A stretch of DNA of 64,000 nucleotides from G963677325 sp963810555 (GTDB taxonomy: Bacteria; Bacteroidota; Bacteroidia; Bacteroidales; Prolixibacteraceae). The number at the start of each line of letters is the position of its first letter. Position 1 is the first letter of the stretch. Under the pieces are notes generated by a model, which worked only from the letters and a program-made list of their open reading frames with translations, did not search any database and was not told the DNA's origin. A program made the translations under genes and the position numbers. Below, piece by piece: positions 46,467-54,132 of this stretch. The stretch covers positions 62,001 through 126,000 of the forward strand of contig CAWENX010000019.1 in assembly GCA_963810555.1 (NCBI GenBank), read 5' to 3'.

Positions 46467-47409
46467 CCGGATTTACATCACAATGACTAAAAATAGTTGA
46501 ACAGGATAATTGGGCTGCCTCTGCATCCGGCCGACAATCCAACTGATAGACGGGTACCTTCTCTATTAATAAAGACAAAGTATTGCATACCTGGTCTGTT
46601 AGCTCTGAATCAATTGAAAATGAAGGTGGACAGGAAGGATACAAAGCTGAAAATGCTTCAATTTTATTAAGAAGCCTTATATGGTTTCTGAGAGATCGTT
46701 TTAGCCGGACTATAGCCCCAATAGGATATGATTCATTCCTGTAACATCTTCCCTTTCCGCTCCACGGTGATCCGTAACAGACCGGAATGCCCTCCAAAAT
46801 ACGCACAATGGGACTGTCATCATTAAGCAATTCGCAGTCCTTGATTGTTTTAATCCAAAGTTGAGTATGTGTACTTTTACCGGTACCCGATTCACCCAAA
46901 AAAAGGACGGCTCTTTCTTTATAAATAATTACAGAAGAATGGATGGCCAAAGTATTATAGGGAACAGTGGCTACACAAAATGCATTCCACATGAGGAAGC
47001 TGAATTCGCTTAATGAATCAAAAGACGGAGACAAATTAGTGGTGTAGTTAGTCCCCTTCCTTAGCATATTAAGAATAATCGGATATGTCTTATTGGATTT
47101 GATAAACAGGTTTGCGTCCGGTATTAAGCCTGATGTATGAGAATTTGGGATCATACGGAATTGAAAAAATTCCTTTTCAGCTGAGAATTCACAATTTAAA
47201 TTAAGCTCTTCAAATTTAAAATCATAATGGACAGTGCTTAAACTATTTAAACACGGCAACCCTGTTTCGAGAATAACAATTGGCTGCCGGGACTCGTCCT
47301 TCCTCCTTTCAAAGGGTGCGAATCCTGTCGGAAAGGTATGCACTCCTTCCCGATTCGCTCCTTTTATCGCAATATCAAAATCTGCAATCCTGTAATTTTT
47401 CTCCCACAT
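46459..47409 (-). CDS. HPr kinase-like protein
   Basis: A 316-residue protein whose C-terminal half is a HprK-type kinase: P-loop GESGTGKSTHTQLW, followed by LLNDDSPIVR (the family's acidic motif), and GSPWSGKGRC. The N-terminal 150 residues are not recognised. True HprK regulates sugar uptake, but proteins of this short kind occur beside PqqD and nucleotidyltransferase genes; in paeninodin-type lasso-peptide clusters a relative phosphorylates the peptide's C-terminal serine. Overlaps the downstream peptidase gene by 8 bp. Confidence 0.8.
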   Translation of the reverse strand: MWEKNYRIADFDIAIKGANREGVHTFPTGFAPFERRKDESRQPIVILETGLPCLNSLSTVHYDFKFEELNLNCEFSAEKEFFQFRMIPNSHTSGLIPDANLFIKSNKTYPIILNMLRKGTNYTTNLSPSFDSLSEFSFLMWNAFCVATVPYNTLAIHSSVIIYKERAVLFLGESGTGKSTHTQLWIKTIKDCELLNDDSPIVRILEGIPVCYGSPWSGKGRCYRNESYPIGAIVRLKRSLRNHIRLLNKIEAFSALYPSCPPSFSIDSELTDQVCNTLSLLIEKVPVYQLDCRPDAEAAQLSCSTIFSHCDVNPVE

Positions 47410-47478
47410 TATAGTAATCAGTGATCAATAAACAGTAAATAATGATTTAACCTTAGCCGTCAGCTTTAGTTGACAGAA

Positions 47479-48588
47479 CTAATTTTTAAAAATTTGAGAA
47501 ACATTTCTAAAACGAAACTGCAATTCCAAAAGGAACATTTTATTATTTATTGCCTTGTATTTCCAACGGTTTCGGAACAGAAAAACAGCCCCATGCACCT
47601 TTCTCCAAAATACCTCAATGTGGCTGTTTTGAATAGCAACCGGATACAACTTTTTCAGATTCAAAATATTGGTGATCACTTTTTGTGCAAATAAAGGGTC
47701 ATGATTTGAATTAACTTGCCCGATCTCTGAGAGACCCAGATATTCAACAGCTATAAAATTAAAAACATCAACATAGTTATGCAGATCGAATTTGCGGACA
47801 ATTTCATAAAAGATCAGAAATTCATCATTGCCTTTACTCTCCCGAAGTAATAACGCCCAGTCGCAGATTTGCCTCAATACGATTCCGGAACGAAGGAAAT
47901 GTCTGAGAGCATGATTAAAAAGAAATAAAAGATTGAAAGATAAGGGTGGAATGTATGCTCCCAAAACCCCCGAAAATTGTGGTTCTGATTTTGATAGTTC
48001 CCGATATAATATCTGTTCAAGTTCCTGATTTACTTTATTTTTTTTTATTTGCAAAAAAGAAAAATGGTTCTCAATTGGAACATCATTAAGGAGAAATTTG
48101 GAGTGTATATCACCTTCGTAATTAACTTTTATTCCTCTTTCTTCCATCAGATGATTGCCCTTTTCATAATCTCCGAAAAGATAAACATCCAAATCACCGC
48201 TTTCTCTATGTTCAGGAAAAGGATAAAGTTGCCCGATTCCGGGGCCTTTAAGAAGAAGGCATTTTATATTATTCGCCCTGTAAATCTCTGTAAGTAATTG
48301 AAGTTCTTTAACTTGATCATAATACCTGTCCTCAATTACTTTTACTCCTAATGTCCACCGAATAAGTATTTCTCTGGGAGGATGGTATTTATAGGGTAAT
48401 CCTTTTATCCCGTCATGAGCTATTCCCAAAACACCTTGGATAGCAGCAAGTTCTATAATTTCCTCCCACTCAGCTGAGGATAATTCGGTAAAAAGCTCTT
48501 TGTCGCTCAAATTACCCCACAAACCGTATTTTACAAGGGTTAGTAGCCGTTTTTGAGTTAATGAAAGGGAATTGAACAAATTGGTCAT
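47479..48588 (-). CDS. Nucleotidyltransferase family protein (NTP_transf_5-like)
   Basis: A 369-residue protein with LLLKGPGIGQLYP followed by ESGDLDVYLFG, the Lys/Gly and Gly-Asp-Leu-Asp features of the uncharacterised NTP_transf_5 nucleotidyltransferases. The remainder is mainly helical. The stop overlaps nothing, but its start overlaps the PqqD-like gene's stop by 4 bp (ATGA type). Related genes accompany HPr-kinase-like and PqqD genes in lasso-peptide and capsule loci, where they have been linked to tailoring of peptides. The transferred group is unknown. Confidence 0.75.
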   Translation of the reverse strand: MTNLFNSLSLTQKRLLTLVKYGLWGNLSDKELFTELSSAEWEEIIELAAIQGVLGIAHDGIKGLPYKYHPPREILIRWTLGVKVIEDRYYDQVKELQLLTEIYRANNIKCLLLKGPGIGQLYPFPEHRESGDLDVYLFGDYEKGNHLMEERGIKVNYEGDIHSKFLLNDVPIENHFSFLQIKKNKVNQELEQILYRELSKSEPQFSGVLGAYIPPLSFNLLFLFNHALRHFLRSGIVLRQICDWALLLRESKGNDEFLIFYEIVRKFDLHNYVDVFNFIAVEYLGLSEIGQVNSNHDPLFAQKVITNILNLKKLYPVAIQNSHIEVFWRKVHGAVFLFRNRWKYKAINNKMFLLELQFRFRNVSQIFKN

Positions 48589-48857
48589 GACTCTTCAATA
48601 GCATCGTTGTTCTTTAGCTTCTCAATCCACTTTTTTGAATCGTTCAGTGCAAGAGATTCTTCCACCTTGTATTTACTTCTAAGCAATCCGGCCACCTCTT
48701 TTTCATCAAACTCTTTTCCGGTAAGTTGATTCCATAGCCACTCCGAAGTTTTATTCAATACCATGACTCTCTTAAATTCTACTTGCTTGGCACTTTCCAG
48801 TAAGACTATTTTTTCTCCGGCTATTTCCCTGATTTTTAAGTTTTCTTTAATTTTCAT
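48585..48857 (-). CDS. PqqD-like RiPP recognition element protein
   Basis: A 90-residue PqqD family protein. It fits the fold pattern: VxxRxIAGEKIVLLES beta-hairpin, VMVLNKTSEWLWNQLTGKEF helix, then AGLLRSKYKVEESLALNDSKKWIEKL. PqqD domains bind the leader of a precursor peptide and present it to modifying enzymes, so their presence is the strongest hint of a ribosomally made, modified peptide. Its stop overlaps the nucleotidyltransferase start by 4 bp. Confidence 0.85.
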   Translation of the reverse strand: MKIKENLKIREIAGEKIVLLESAKQVEFKRVMVLNKTSEWLWNQLTGKEFDEKEVAGLLRSKYKVEESLALNDSKKWIEKLKNNDAIEES

Positions 48858-48876
48858 TATTTACGAATTACACGCA

Positions 48877-48894
48877 TCCCGATAGCTATCGGGA
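48877..48894. repeat. Perfect 18-bp palindrome (REP-like)
   Basis: TCCCGATAGCTATCGGGA, a palindrome widely repeated between genes of Bacteroidota, flanked by CGAATTA on both sides. It lies between the membrane-protein gene (48938) and the PqqD-like gene and may modulate the operon's transcript. Confidence 0.7.
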
Positions 48895-48937
48895 GACGAA
48901 TTAGACGAACTTATAGATATTCGGGCATCAGAAATTT

Positions 48938-49204
48938 TTAAAATAATAAATAGCAGGCTAACGATATAATTACGGCAATCACGACGAGTCGCAAGATCAC
49001 TTTTACTTCAAAAGCCTGCATTCGATCGCATTCCGCAATTTTATGCTTTACCCTTTCTGTTTCAATATTCAAGGCAAGCGCCTTTTTATACCAGCTTCTT
49101 GCAGGTCTCCAAAGTTCAATTTTAAAAAAGTCATCCCCATGTTGCATATAGTCAATAAACTCATTTTCCATATGACTTAGTTTGTTTTTTGAATGTTCTG
49201 CCAT
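48938..49204 (-). CDS. Small tail-anchored membrane protein
   Basis: An 88-residue protein whose first 65 residues are helical and charged (DDFFKIELWRPARSWYKKALALN resembles one TPR repeat) and whose end is one transmembrane helix (VILRLVVIAVIISLACYLLF). It is the first gene of the minus-strand peptide-modification operon, 81 bp upstream of the PqqD-like gene. It could tether the complex to the membrane. The family was not recognised. Confidence 0.6.
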   Translation of the reverse strand: MAEHSKNKLSHMENEFIDYMQHGDDFFKIELWRPARSWYKKALALNIETERVKHKIAECDRMQAFEVKVILRLVVIAVIISLACYLLF

Positions 49205-49543
49205 AAAATTATATATTCAACTTTTTATATAAAGATAAAACTTCCATTAAACAACCCATTATTACAAATTCATATACTTAATATCTTAATCCAGGCAAAA
49301 TATAAAAGTAACAGAATTTTATGATTTAAGCATTTAAAAAAGAAAGTTCCTTCAATTTTTTAGCTTATATATAGCTTATATATCCTTTCCTCTCAAATGT
49401 GAAAGGACCGATATCTAATGCAAAAATTGGAACACTTCTCCGTTTATTTCGTTTCAATTAAAATAGAATTTCTTTCTAAATATTGGAAATTTGAAAATAG
49501 ACAAGTGAAAATAATCAATTTAAAATAATAAGGAGAAACTATC
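49205..49543. other. AT-rich divergent region
   Basis: Between the membrane-protein gene and the SnoaL-like gene. A short repeat TAGCTTATATA occurs twice near 49361-49382. No promoter with both boxes was found. Confidence 0.5.
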
Positions 49544-49963
49544 ATGAAAGACTCAAAAACCATTATGCAACAATATGTTGACGCTATGTCGGCACACAAC
49601 ATTAACAGAGTGCGGGAACTCCTCCATTCCAAATACTCTTATACAAGTAGTGATGGTAAAAAGCAGGAAGGGATTCAGGCAGGTATTGACATAGCCACGA
49701 TGTATATGAATGCTTTTCCTGACTTAGAACTTGATGTAAAAAATATCTATACGGTTGGTAATGTAGTAGTTGCCGAATTCATTTGCCAAGGTACACAAAA
49801 AGGTAAAATCATGGATATTGCCCCCACAGGCCGAAAGATAGAGTTGCCGGTTTGTGATATTGTTGAAGTACGCGATGGCAAGATTTATGCGGAACGTGAA
49901 TACTTTGATGCAGCAGCAATGATGCATCAGTTAGGTGTTCAATCCAAACAGTCTTTGGCTTAA
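49544..49963 (+). CDS. SnoaL-like/NTF2-fold protein (ester cyclase family)
   Basis: A 139-residue cone-shaped NTF2-fold protein. Pattern: YVDAMSAHNINRVRELLHSKYSYTS, MYMNAFPDLELDVKNIYTVGN, CQGTQKGKIMDIAPTGRKIELPVCDIVEVRDGKI, the usual layout of the SnoaL-like polyketide-cyclase/ester-cyclase group. The reaction is unknown; many are small-molecule isomerases or binding proteins. Array D and its flanking repeats begin 26 bp after the stop. Confidence 0.8.
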   Translation: MKDSKTIMQQYVDAMSAHNINRVRELLHSKYSYTSSDGKKQEGIQAGIDIATMYMNAFPDLELDVKNIYTVGNVVVAEFICQGTQKGKIMDIAPTGRKIELPVCDIVEVRDGKIYAEREYFDAAAMMHQLGVQSKQSLA

Positions 49964-50427
49964 TCTTGCATATTTATGCAAAATAAACATTCGTATTAGC
50001 TTCTTATCTTCTTCGTAATTGGTTCATATTTGGTTTGCTATTTGAACATTTGAATAACTGTATAAAAATGCATTTTTCTTGCATATTTATACGGTTTTTG
50101 TATTAATTACCACTGGTCGAATCATAAATCAGGTAAAAATAATTCTGAATTAGTTTAATATGCAATATTCATTACAATATTTGAATTCATGTAAAATTTG
50201 AAAATTTGGGAAGCTCTGGTAAGGTTCAAAGGTTGATTTATGTCATAAATTGGTATCTGAAAGTTCTTAAAAGAGATAATTTAAAAATTACAGGATTTGA
50301 GTTATAAACAAAATTTCCGGATTTAATGGAATTAATGTAGTCATCCTTTTGAATTACTTGCATTTGAGTTATCAACAATTCTTTATAACCTTTGTTGATA
50401 CAGTGTTGGTAAGAAAAGGTGAAAATA
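49964..50427. other. Intergenic leader of the RNA region
   Basis: Holds array D, the direct repeats CTTGCATATTTAT at 49965-49977 and 50078-50090 that flank it, and about 300 bp of AT-rich DNA before the RNA A promoter. No reading frame of note. Confidence 0.6.
49990..50044. repeat. 11-bp-period array D (5 units)
   Basis: Five 11-bp units: TTCGTATTAGC, TTCTTATCTTC, TTCGTAATTGG, TTCATATTTGG and TTTGCTATTTG. Unlike arrays A-C it is not clearly palindromic and lacks the closing GGTATAACG box, but unit 1 resembles array E units (TTCGTA). Direct repeats of CTTGCATATTTAT stand on both sides. Confidence 0.7.
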
Positions 50428-50459
50428 TTTGGCAAACGATTGCACCATGATTATTTTTG
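50428..50459 (+). promoter_or_regulatory. Promoter of ncRNA copy A
   Basis: TTTG at 50428-50431, a 20-bp spacer, then TATTTTTG at 50452-50459: a full match to the Bacteroidota consensus. Copy B has the same arrangement with the same 20-bp spacer, although the spacer bases differ. Confidence 0.8.
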
Positions 50460-50464
50460 AATCA

Positions 50465-51021
50465 CCAGGCGAGCAATAAAAGGCCGCTCCGAGATGAGGA
50501 ACCGGTGAAGGGTTCTTAGCTGAACAAACAACCGGATCATTTCAGACTGTAAAGTCTGCTCATTATAAGAGCCCGGAGGTTGAACGAAAGAGAACTTGTT
50601 CTTCTTCATCCAGTCAGCCGGAGAAAAACGCCAGACGTTCTTTTAATGGCTGAGTTGTAGGGCGGGGAGATAAGGAGATGCAAATTTCCGAAAAATCCCC
50701 ACGAACCTTGGATCTGAAAAGTAAAAGGTTTCATGTTGTACCGGAGCGGATCGTAAGAAATTCTCTGGTTTCAGTATGCTGAAAACACTCCGTCCCGGAA
50801 GGTAAACTGCAAGGAATGCCGAAAGGATAGCCGGAAAGCAAAGTTGTAAAAGGCCTTGCCGGAAGGCGACAGGGTTGAGAGATGCACAGTGTATCGCGAA
50901 AGTGATGCAGACTTGCAAAATCCAGCCGGCCAGAATAAACATAACCTGGGGTCCTGGAAAAAGAAATTTGACCAAGACGAATGGGAGCAGCTTGTAAAAG
51001 TTGTTCCCATTCTTGTTTTTA
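50465..51021 (+). ncRNA. Large structured non-coding RNA, copy A (about 555 nt)
   Basis: No reading frame is kept between the two copies in the sense direction, yet sequence blocks are: TCACCAGG at the 5' end, ACAAACAACCGGATC, CGCCAGACGTTCTT followed by TAATGGCTGAGTTG (50629-50665), GGAAGGTAAACTGCAA (50797-50812) and AACCTGGGGTC (50943-50953). Hairpins: CAGACT-GTAA-AGTCTG (50544-50559), AGAAC/GTTCT (50591-50602), and ATCGC-GAAA-GTGAT near 50893. Ends with a strong terminator. It matches no RNA class I can name with confidence (not RNase P, tmRNA, 6S, or a group I or II intron). Start inferred from the promoter. Confidence 0.75.
50979..51021 (+). terminator. Terminator of ncRNA copy A
   Basis: GAATGGGAGCAGCTT (50979-50993) and AAGTTGTTCCCATTC (50998-51012) form a 15-bp stem with two G-U pairs and a GTAA loop, followed by TTGTTTTTA. 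Confidence 0.9.
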
Positions 51022-51069
51022 TATACCGGAATTATTCGAACTGTATCTGCAATTCCTTATTAAAAGACA

Positions 51070-51100
51070 GAGGTGAAAGCACTTTCAATGCTTTCACCTC
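51070..51100. repeat. Perfect 12-bp hairpin downstream of ncRNA A
   Basis: GAGGTGAAAGCA (51070-51081) faces TGCTTTCACCTC (51089-51100) around a 7-base loop. No T-run follows on the plus strand. It may be a processing site or backup terminator. Copy B has no counterpart. Confidence 0.6.
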
Positions 51101-51532
51101 AATATAGAAATAATAGGGGTGTAAATTGGGGAAATTTACATTCATTAATACGTTTTGTCTCCTAAAGGTTACCTCGTAAAATATTAATAAATTGATTAAA
51201 AAGTCAATTTAGATTTATTCTAAGTCCAAAGAATGATTTTCAGGTATCAAAAATGAATACAAAGTATTTTATCAGATTGACTTAAATCTACCCAATAAAG
51301 TTACTTATTACAAAAATTGTAATTACTGTGTAAGAATACAATTTTATGAGGAGATAGAACAAAAAAAGCATTTGATAGAAAGTAAAATGATCTCACTATA
51401 TTTGGGATATCAACAATAAATGATGGAATTGTTCAATTGGGGTAGTTATGTTATTAACTTAGATACTCTTACGTTATTAACAATTTTTAATAACTCTTGT
51501 TGAAACGTAGTTTATAAAAAAGTTCCAATAAA
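51101..51532. other. Spacer between the two RNA copies
   Basis: About 430 bp of AT-rich DNA with no reading frame and no repeat seen. It resembles the leader of copy A in composition only. Confidence 0.5.
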
Positions 51533-51564
51533 TTTGGTAAGTGATGATCTCTCAATTATTTTTG
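51533..51564 (+). promoter_or_regulatory. Promoter of ncRNA copy B
   Basis: TTTG at 51533-51536, 20-bp spacer, TATTTTTG at 51557-51564: same elements and spacing as copy A. Confidence 0.8.
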
Positions 51565-51569
51565 AGTCA

Positions 51570-52118
51570 CCAGGTGAGTAATAAAAGGCCGTTCTGAAGA
51601 TGTGGATCCGAAAAAGTGTTCTTAGTTGGACAAACAACCGGATCTTACAGGTTTTCGGGCCTGCACATCCGAGGGACATGAAGGTTGAACAGAAAAGAAT
51701 ACATCTTTTTCGTTCAATCAGCCGGAAGGAACCGCCAGACGTTCTTATAATGGCTGAGTTGTAAGGCAGGAAATTAAGAAAACGAAAGTTTCGGAGTTTT
51801 CTGGGAACCTGAATACTGCAAAGTTAAAGGTTTCACATAGAGCCCGGGCAGACTGAAAAGAAAGCTTTAACTCATATGTCTCTAAAACACTTCATCCGGG
51901 AAGGTAAACTGCAAAGAATACCGAATGGATAACCTGAAAGCAGAGCTTTAAAAGGCTTTGCAGGAAGGTGAAAGGTTGTAAATGCATACGTGTTTTACGG
52001 AAGCGAGGCGCATAGCAAAAACAGCCAGCCGGAATAAACATTAACCTGGGGTCATAGACAAAAAATTTGACGATGACGAATGGGAACAACTATAAATAGT
52101 TGCTCCCATTTTTGTTTA
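51570..52118 (+). ncRNA. Large structured non-coding RNA, copy B (about 548 nt)
   Basis: Collinear with copy A and diverged at many positions, with conserved blocks at 51733-51770 (CGCCAGACGTTCTT, TAATGGCTGAGTTG) and 51900-51915 (GGAAGGTAAACTGCAA). Helices are kept by other bases: CAGG/CCTG where A has CAGACT/AGTCTG; GGTTGAAC pairs with GTTCAATC (51683-51720) where A pairs GGTTGA with TCATCC; outer GGAT/ATCC where A has CCGG/CCGG. Such changes are expected of a folded RNA, not of a protein gene. Start inferred from the promoter. Confidence 0.75.
52078..52118 (+). terminator. Terminator of ncRNA copy B
   Basis: ATGGGAACAACTA (52080-52092) pairs with TAGTTGCTCCCAT (52097-52109) with one mismatch, followed by TTTTTGTTTA. 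Confidence 0.9.
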
Positions 52119-52539
52119 TATTATAACGAAATCAATCCAAATTCCTGATAAATACACCACTTTGAAAATAAAGTATTAATATTTAAGGCTTATTGATTTT
52201 ATTATAAATAGATCAGAAAATGGAAAAGCAATTAATACTTTAAATCTTCTTAAAAGTGAATTCTCACAAATATTGAAAAAGCTAAAAAATATTACTTTTG
52301 AATCTGCAATGGAATTTAAGACTCAAAATAAAAAATTCTGATAAATAATAATTAGTAGGGTACGACAAGAAAATAGCATAAAAAATATTACAGATGATTT
52401 TAAGTAAAAATTTGGTATGCTCGAAATTTAATCAGAAAGAAATTTTACCATTCAATCATATCTCCAAATTTATATAGCTCTAAAATTCAGATTTATATCA
52501 GGCAATTAATATTAAAAATATAATATCACGAAATATAAT
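52119..52539. other. AT-rich region after ncRNA B
   Basis: About 420 bp, very AT-rich, with no gene, repeat or clear promoter before the membrane-protein gene at 52540. Confidence 0.5.
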
Positions 52540-53301
52540 ATGAAAGAAAGAACAGACTACAAGGCGCAAAATAGTAAGATTTATACAGAAAGTGAGATAG
52601 GCTTTGGCACATTAATAGGCGGACCTTTGGCTGCTGGTTATTTTATCGCGGAAAATTTTAAAGTCTTCAACAAATCCGGCAGGGCACGTAAAACATGGAT
52701 TATTTCTGTTGCAGTGATAATTTCCATCCTTTGCTATTTCTTTATTATTCCTGAACTTTTTGTGAATCCAATCATAATTTTAATAATAATCGCTGCAATT
52801 GTGTGGTTCCTTACTGTTCGCCATCAGGGAGAAAATATCAGAAATCATATTAGTTTGGGTAGAGAGGCTCAAAGTTGGATAAAAACTTTCATCGTTTCAT
52901 TTACTGGACTGATAGCAAGCTTTATCCTGATTTCCGGTCTTTCCCTTTTATTGGATAATTTTGTAAAAACTTCAATTTCCTATAAGACATACGGAACGTC
53001 AAACAACGAAATCGCATTTGATAAAACAAAAATCTCGGATATCGAAGTCGATGAAATTGGCGATGCCTTTATCAATGCTGACTATTTTAACGAATCGGAT
53101 ACCAAATATGTGTTTGTGGAGAAAACGAAAAAAGGATATGCGTTATCTCTTGCCGTGCCGGAAAACTTGCCCATCGACACCTCGGCAATAAGGCTGTTTG
53201 ATAAATTAAAAACTGATTTGCAGAATAACTTTCCCGATAAAAAAATCATTCTTAACCTTGTAGTCGGAAGCCGAAAAAATATTATCAAACAATTTCAGTA
53301 A
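52540..53301 (+). CDS. Four-helix membrane protein of unknown function
   Basis: A 253-residue protein. It starts with a cytoplasmic segment and a glycine-rich helix (IGFGTLIGGPLAAGYFIAENF), two adjacent helices (TWIISVAVIISILCYFFII and PIIILIIIAAIVWFL) and a third (FIVSFTGLIASFILISGLSLLL), followed by a soluble C-terminal domain of about 110 residues (KTSISYKTYGTSNNEIAF onwards). The C-terminal half is polar and ends in an alpha/beta-like pattern. Not recognised. Confidence 0.65.
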   Translation: MKERTDYKAQNSKIYTESEIGFGTLIGGPLAAGYFIAENFKVFNKSGRARKTWIISVAVIISILCYFFIIPELFVNPIIILIIIAAIVWFLTVRHQGENIRNHISLGREAQSWIKTFIVSFTGLIASFILISGLSLLLDNFVKTSISYKTYGTSNNEIAFDKTKISDIEVDEIGDAFINADYFNESDTKYVFVEKTKKGYALSLAVPENLPIDTSAIRLFDKLKTDLQNNFPDKKIILNLVVGSRKNIIKQFQ

Positions 53302-53368
53302 AAGCTCCTAATTAAGAACCAAACGCAACTCTGAAAAATGTTTATTATATCTTACTAAAGAACCGAAT

Positions 53369-53769
53369 ATGAAAAAGATGGCATTATTTATTATAATGAT
53401 ATTTGCTGCTTTGGGTTGCAGTAAAGAAGGGGATATCCTGAATTTGAATAAGTCATTCAGTCTATTGTAGAAAAAGCCGTATAATAAAAATGAGCACTAA
53501 ATATGCATCATATCGGATTCTGTCACGGAAGATTCTCGTAGTTCAACAGATGTTGAATGTCTCTGGGCAGGTAATACTGCCGTGAGGTTTATTTTTACCG
53601 ACGACGATAATTCAATCGGGTTCTCGTTCAACACAACTTCTCCCAATCAAAAAGATATAACCTATCCGGATTTCAGATTGAATTACTCAGTTTGAAGCTC
53701 TGTTCCAAATATCTTCAACAATCAATTATCCAGGAAGAGTATATTGCCGAAATCAGAATTACAAATTAG
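53369..53769 (+). pseudogene. Decayed small lipoprotein gene
   Basis: A lipoprotein signal (KKMALFIIMIFAALGC) is followed by a stop at 53468-53470. Further on, DSVTEDSRSSTDVECLWAGNTAVRFIF matches a common Bacteroidota lipoprotein pattern (D-S-R-C-P..V-x-C-x-W-x-G-x-A), then a further frame change leads to LCSKYLQQSIIQEEYIAEIRITN and a stop at 53769. The conserved first Cys is also changed to Ser. It is clearly degraded rather than mis-sequenced once. Confidence 0.6.
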
Positions 53770-53966
53770 ATCGTAAATTAAACTCTAAAATTTCAATTAG
53801 TAAGAATCGCAATACTTTTTAATGTGAAATATAAACCCTTTGTAGTTGGTCTTGAATTCGATTCGGGTAAAATGAACTTAACAAAAGACGCATCAGTAAA
53901 TTTCCCTACTACCCTTATAACTTTTGGATTATCAATGTAATTGTGTGAAATAAAAATCACGAAAAT

Positions 53967-54000
53967 AAAAAGCCCCAATTGAGATTAGGGGCTTTTTATT
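53967..54000. terminator. Bidirectional intrinsic terminator
   Basis: AAAAGCCCC (53968-53976) pairs with GGGGCTTTT (53988-53996) with A- and T-runs on either side; it may end transcripts from both directions. Confidence 0.8.
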
Positions 54001-54083
54001 TTTAATTTATCCTGCAAAATAAAATCCAATAACCCTCTTGTCATTATTTAATAATAAAGTCAATTCCATTACCTCCCACCTTC

Positions 54084-54127
54084 TTCGTACCTGGCTCGTA
54101 CCATGCTCGTATCCTCTTCGGTATAAC
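54084..54127. repeat. 11-bp-period array E (4 units)
   Basis: TTCGTACCTGG, CTCGTACCATG, CTCGTATCCTC and a last unit TTCGGTATAAC, followed by GCT. The last 16 bases CCTCTTCGGTATAACG differ from array A's CCTCTTTGGTATAACG at one position. It ends 6 bp before the stop codon of the transporter pseudogene. Confidence 0.75.
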
Positions 54128-54132
54128 GCTGA

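Noticed and set aside
50643..50975. Minus-strand 110-residue frame inside ncRNA A (and a similar 65-residue frame at 51892-52089 in copy B).
   Set aside because: The two frames are similar only because the DNA is; they lie antisense to a region with its own plus-strand promoter and terminator, are of different lengths, and have no export signal or family match. The preserved helices explain the similarity better.
50465..52118. The RNA pair as group II or group I introns, RNase P RNA or tmRNA.
   Set aside because: No GUGYG start or domain V pattern, no P7 core, no RNase P or tmRNA hallmark sequences were seen, and each copy has its own promoter and terminator.
53793..53978. A 61-residue minus-strand gene before the terminator at 53967.
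   Set aside because: No family match, overlaps the terminator hairpin and lies in a decayed region; probably chance.
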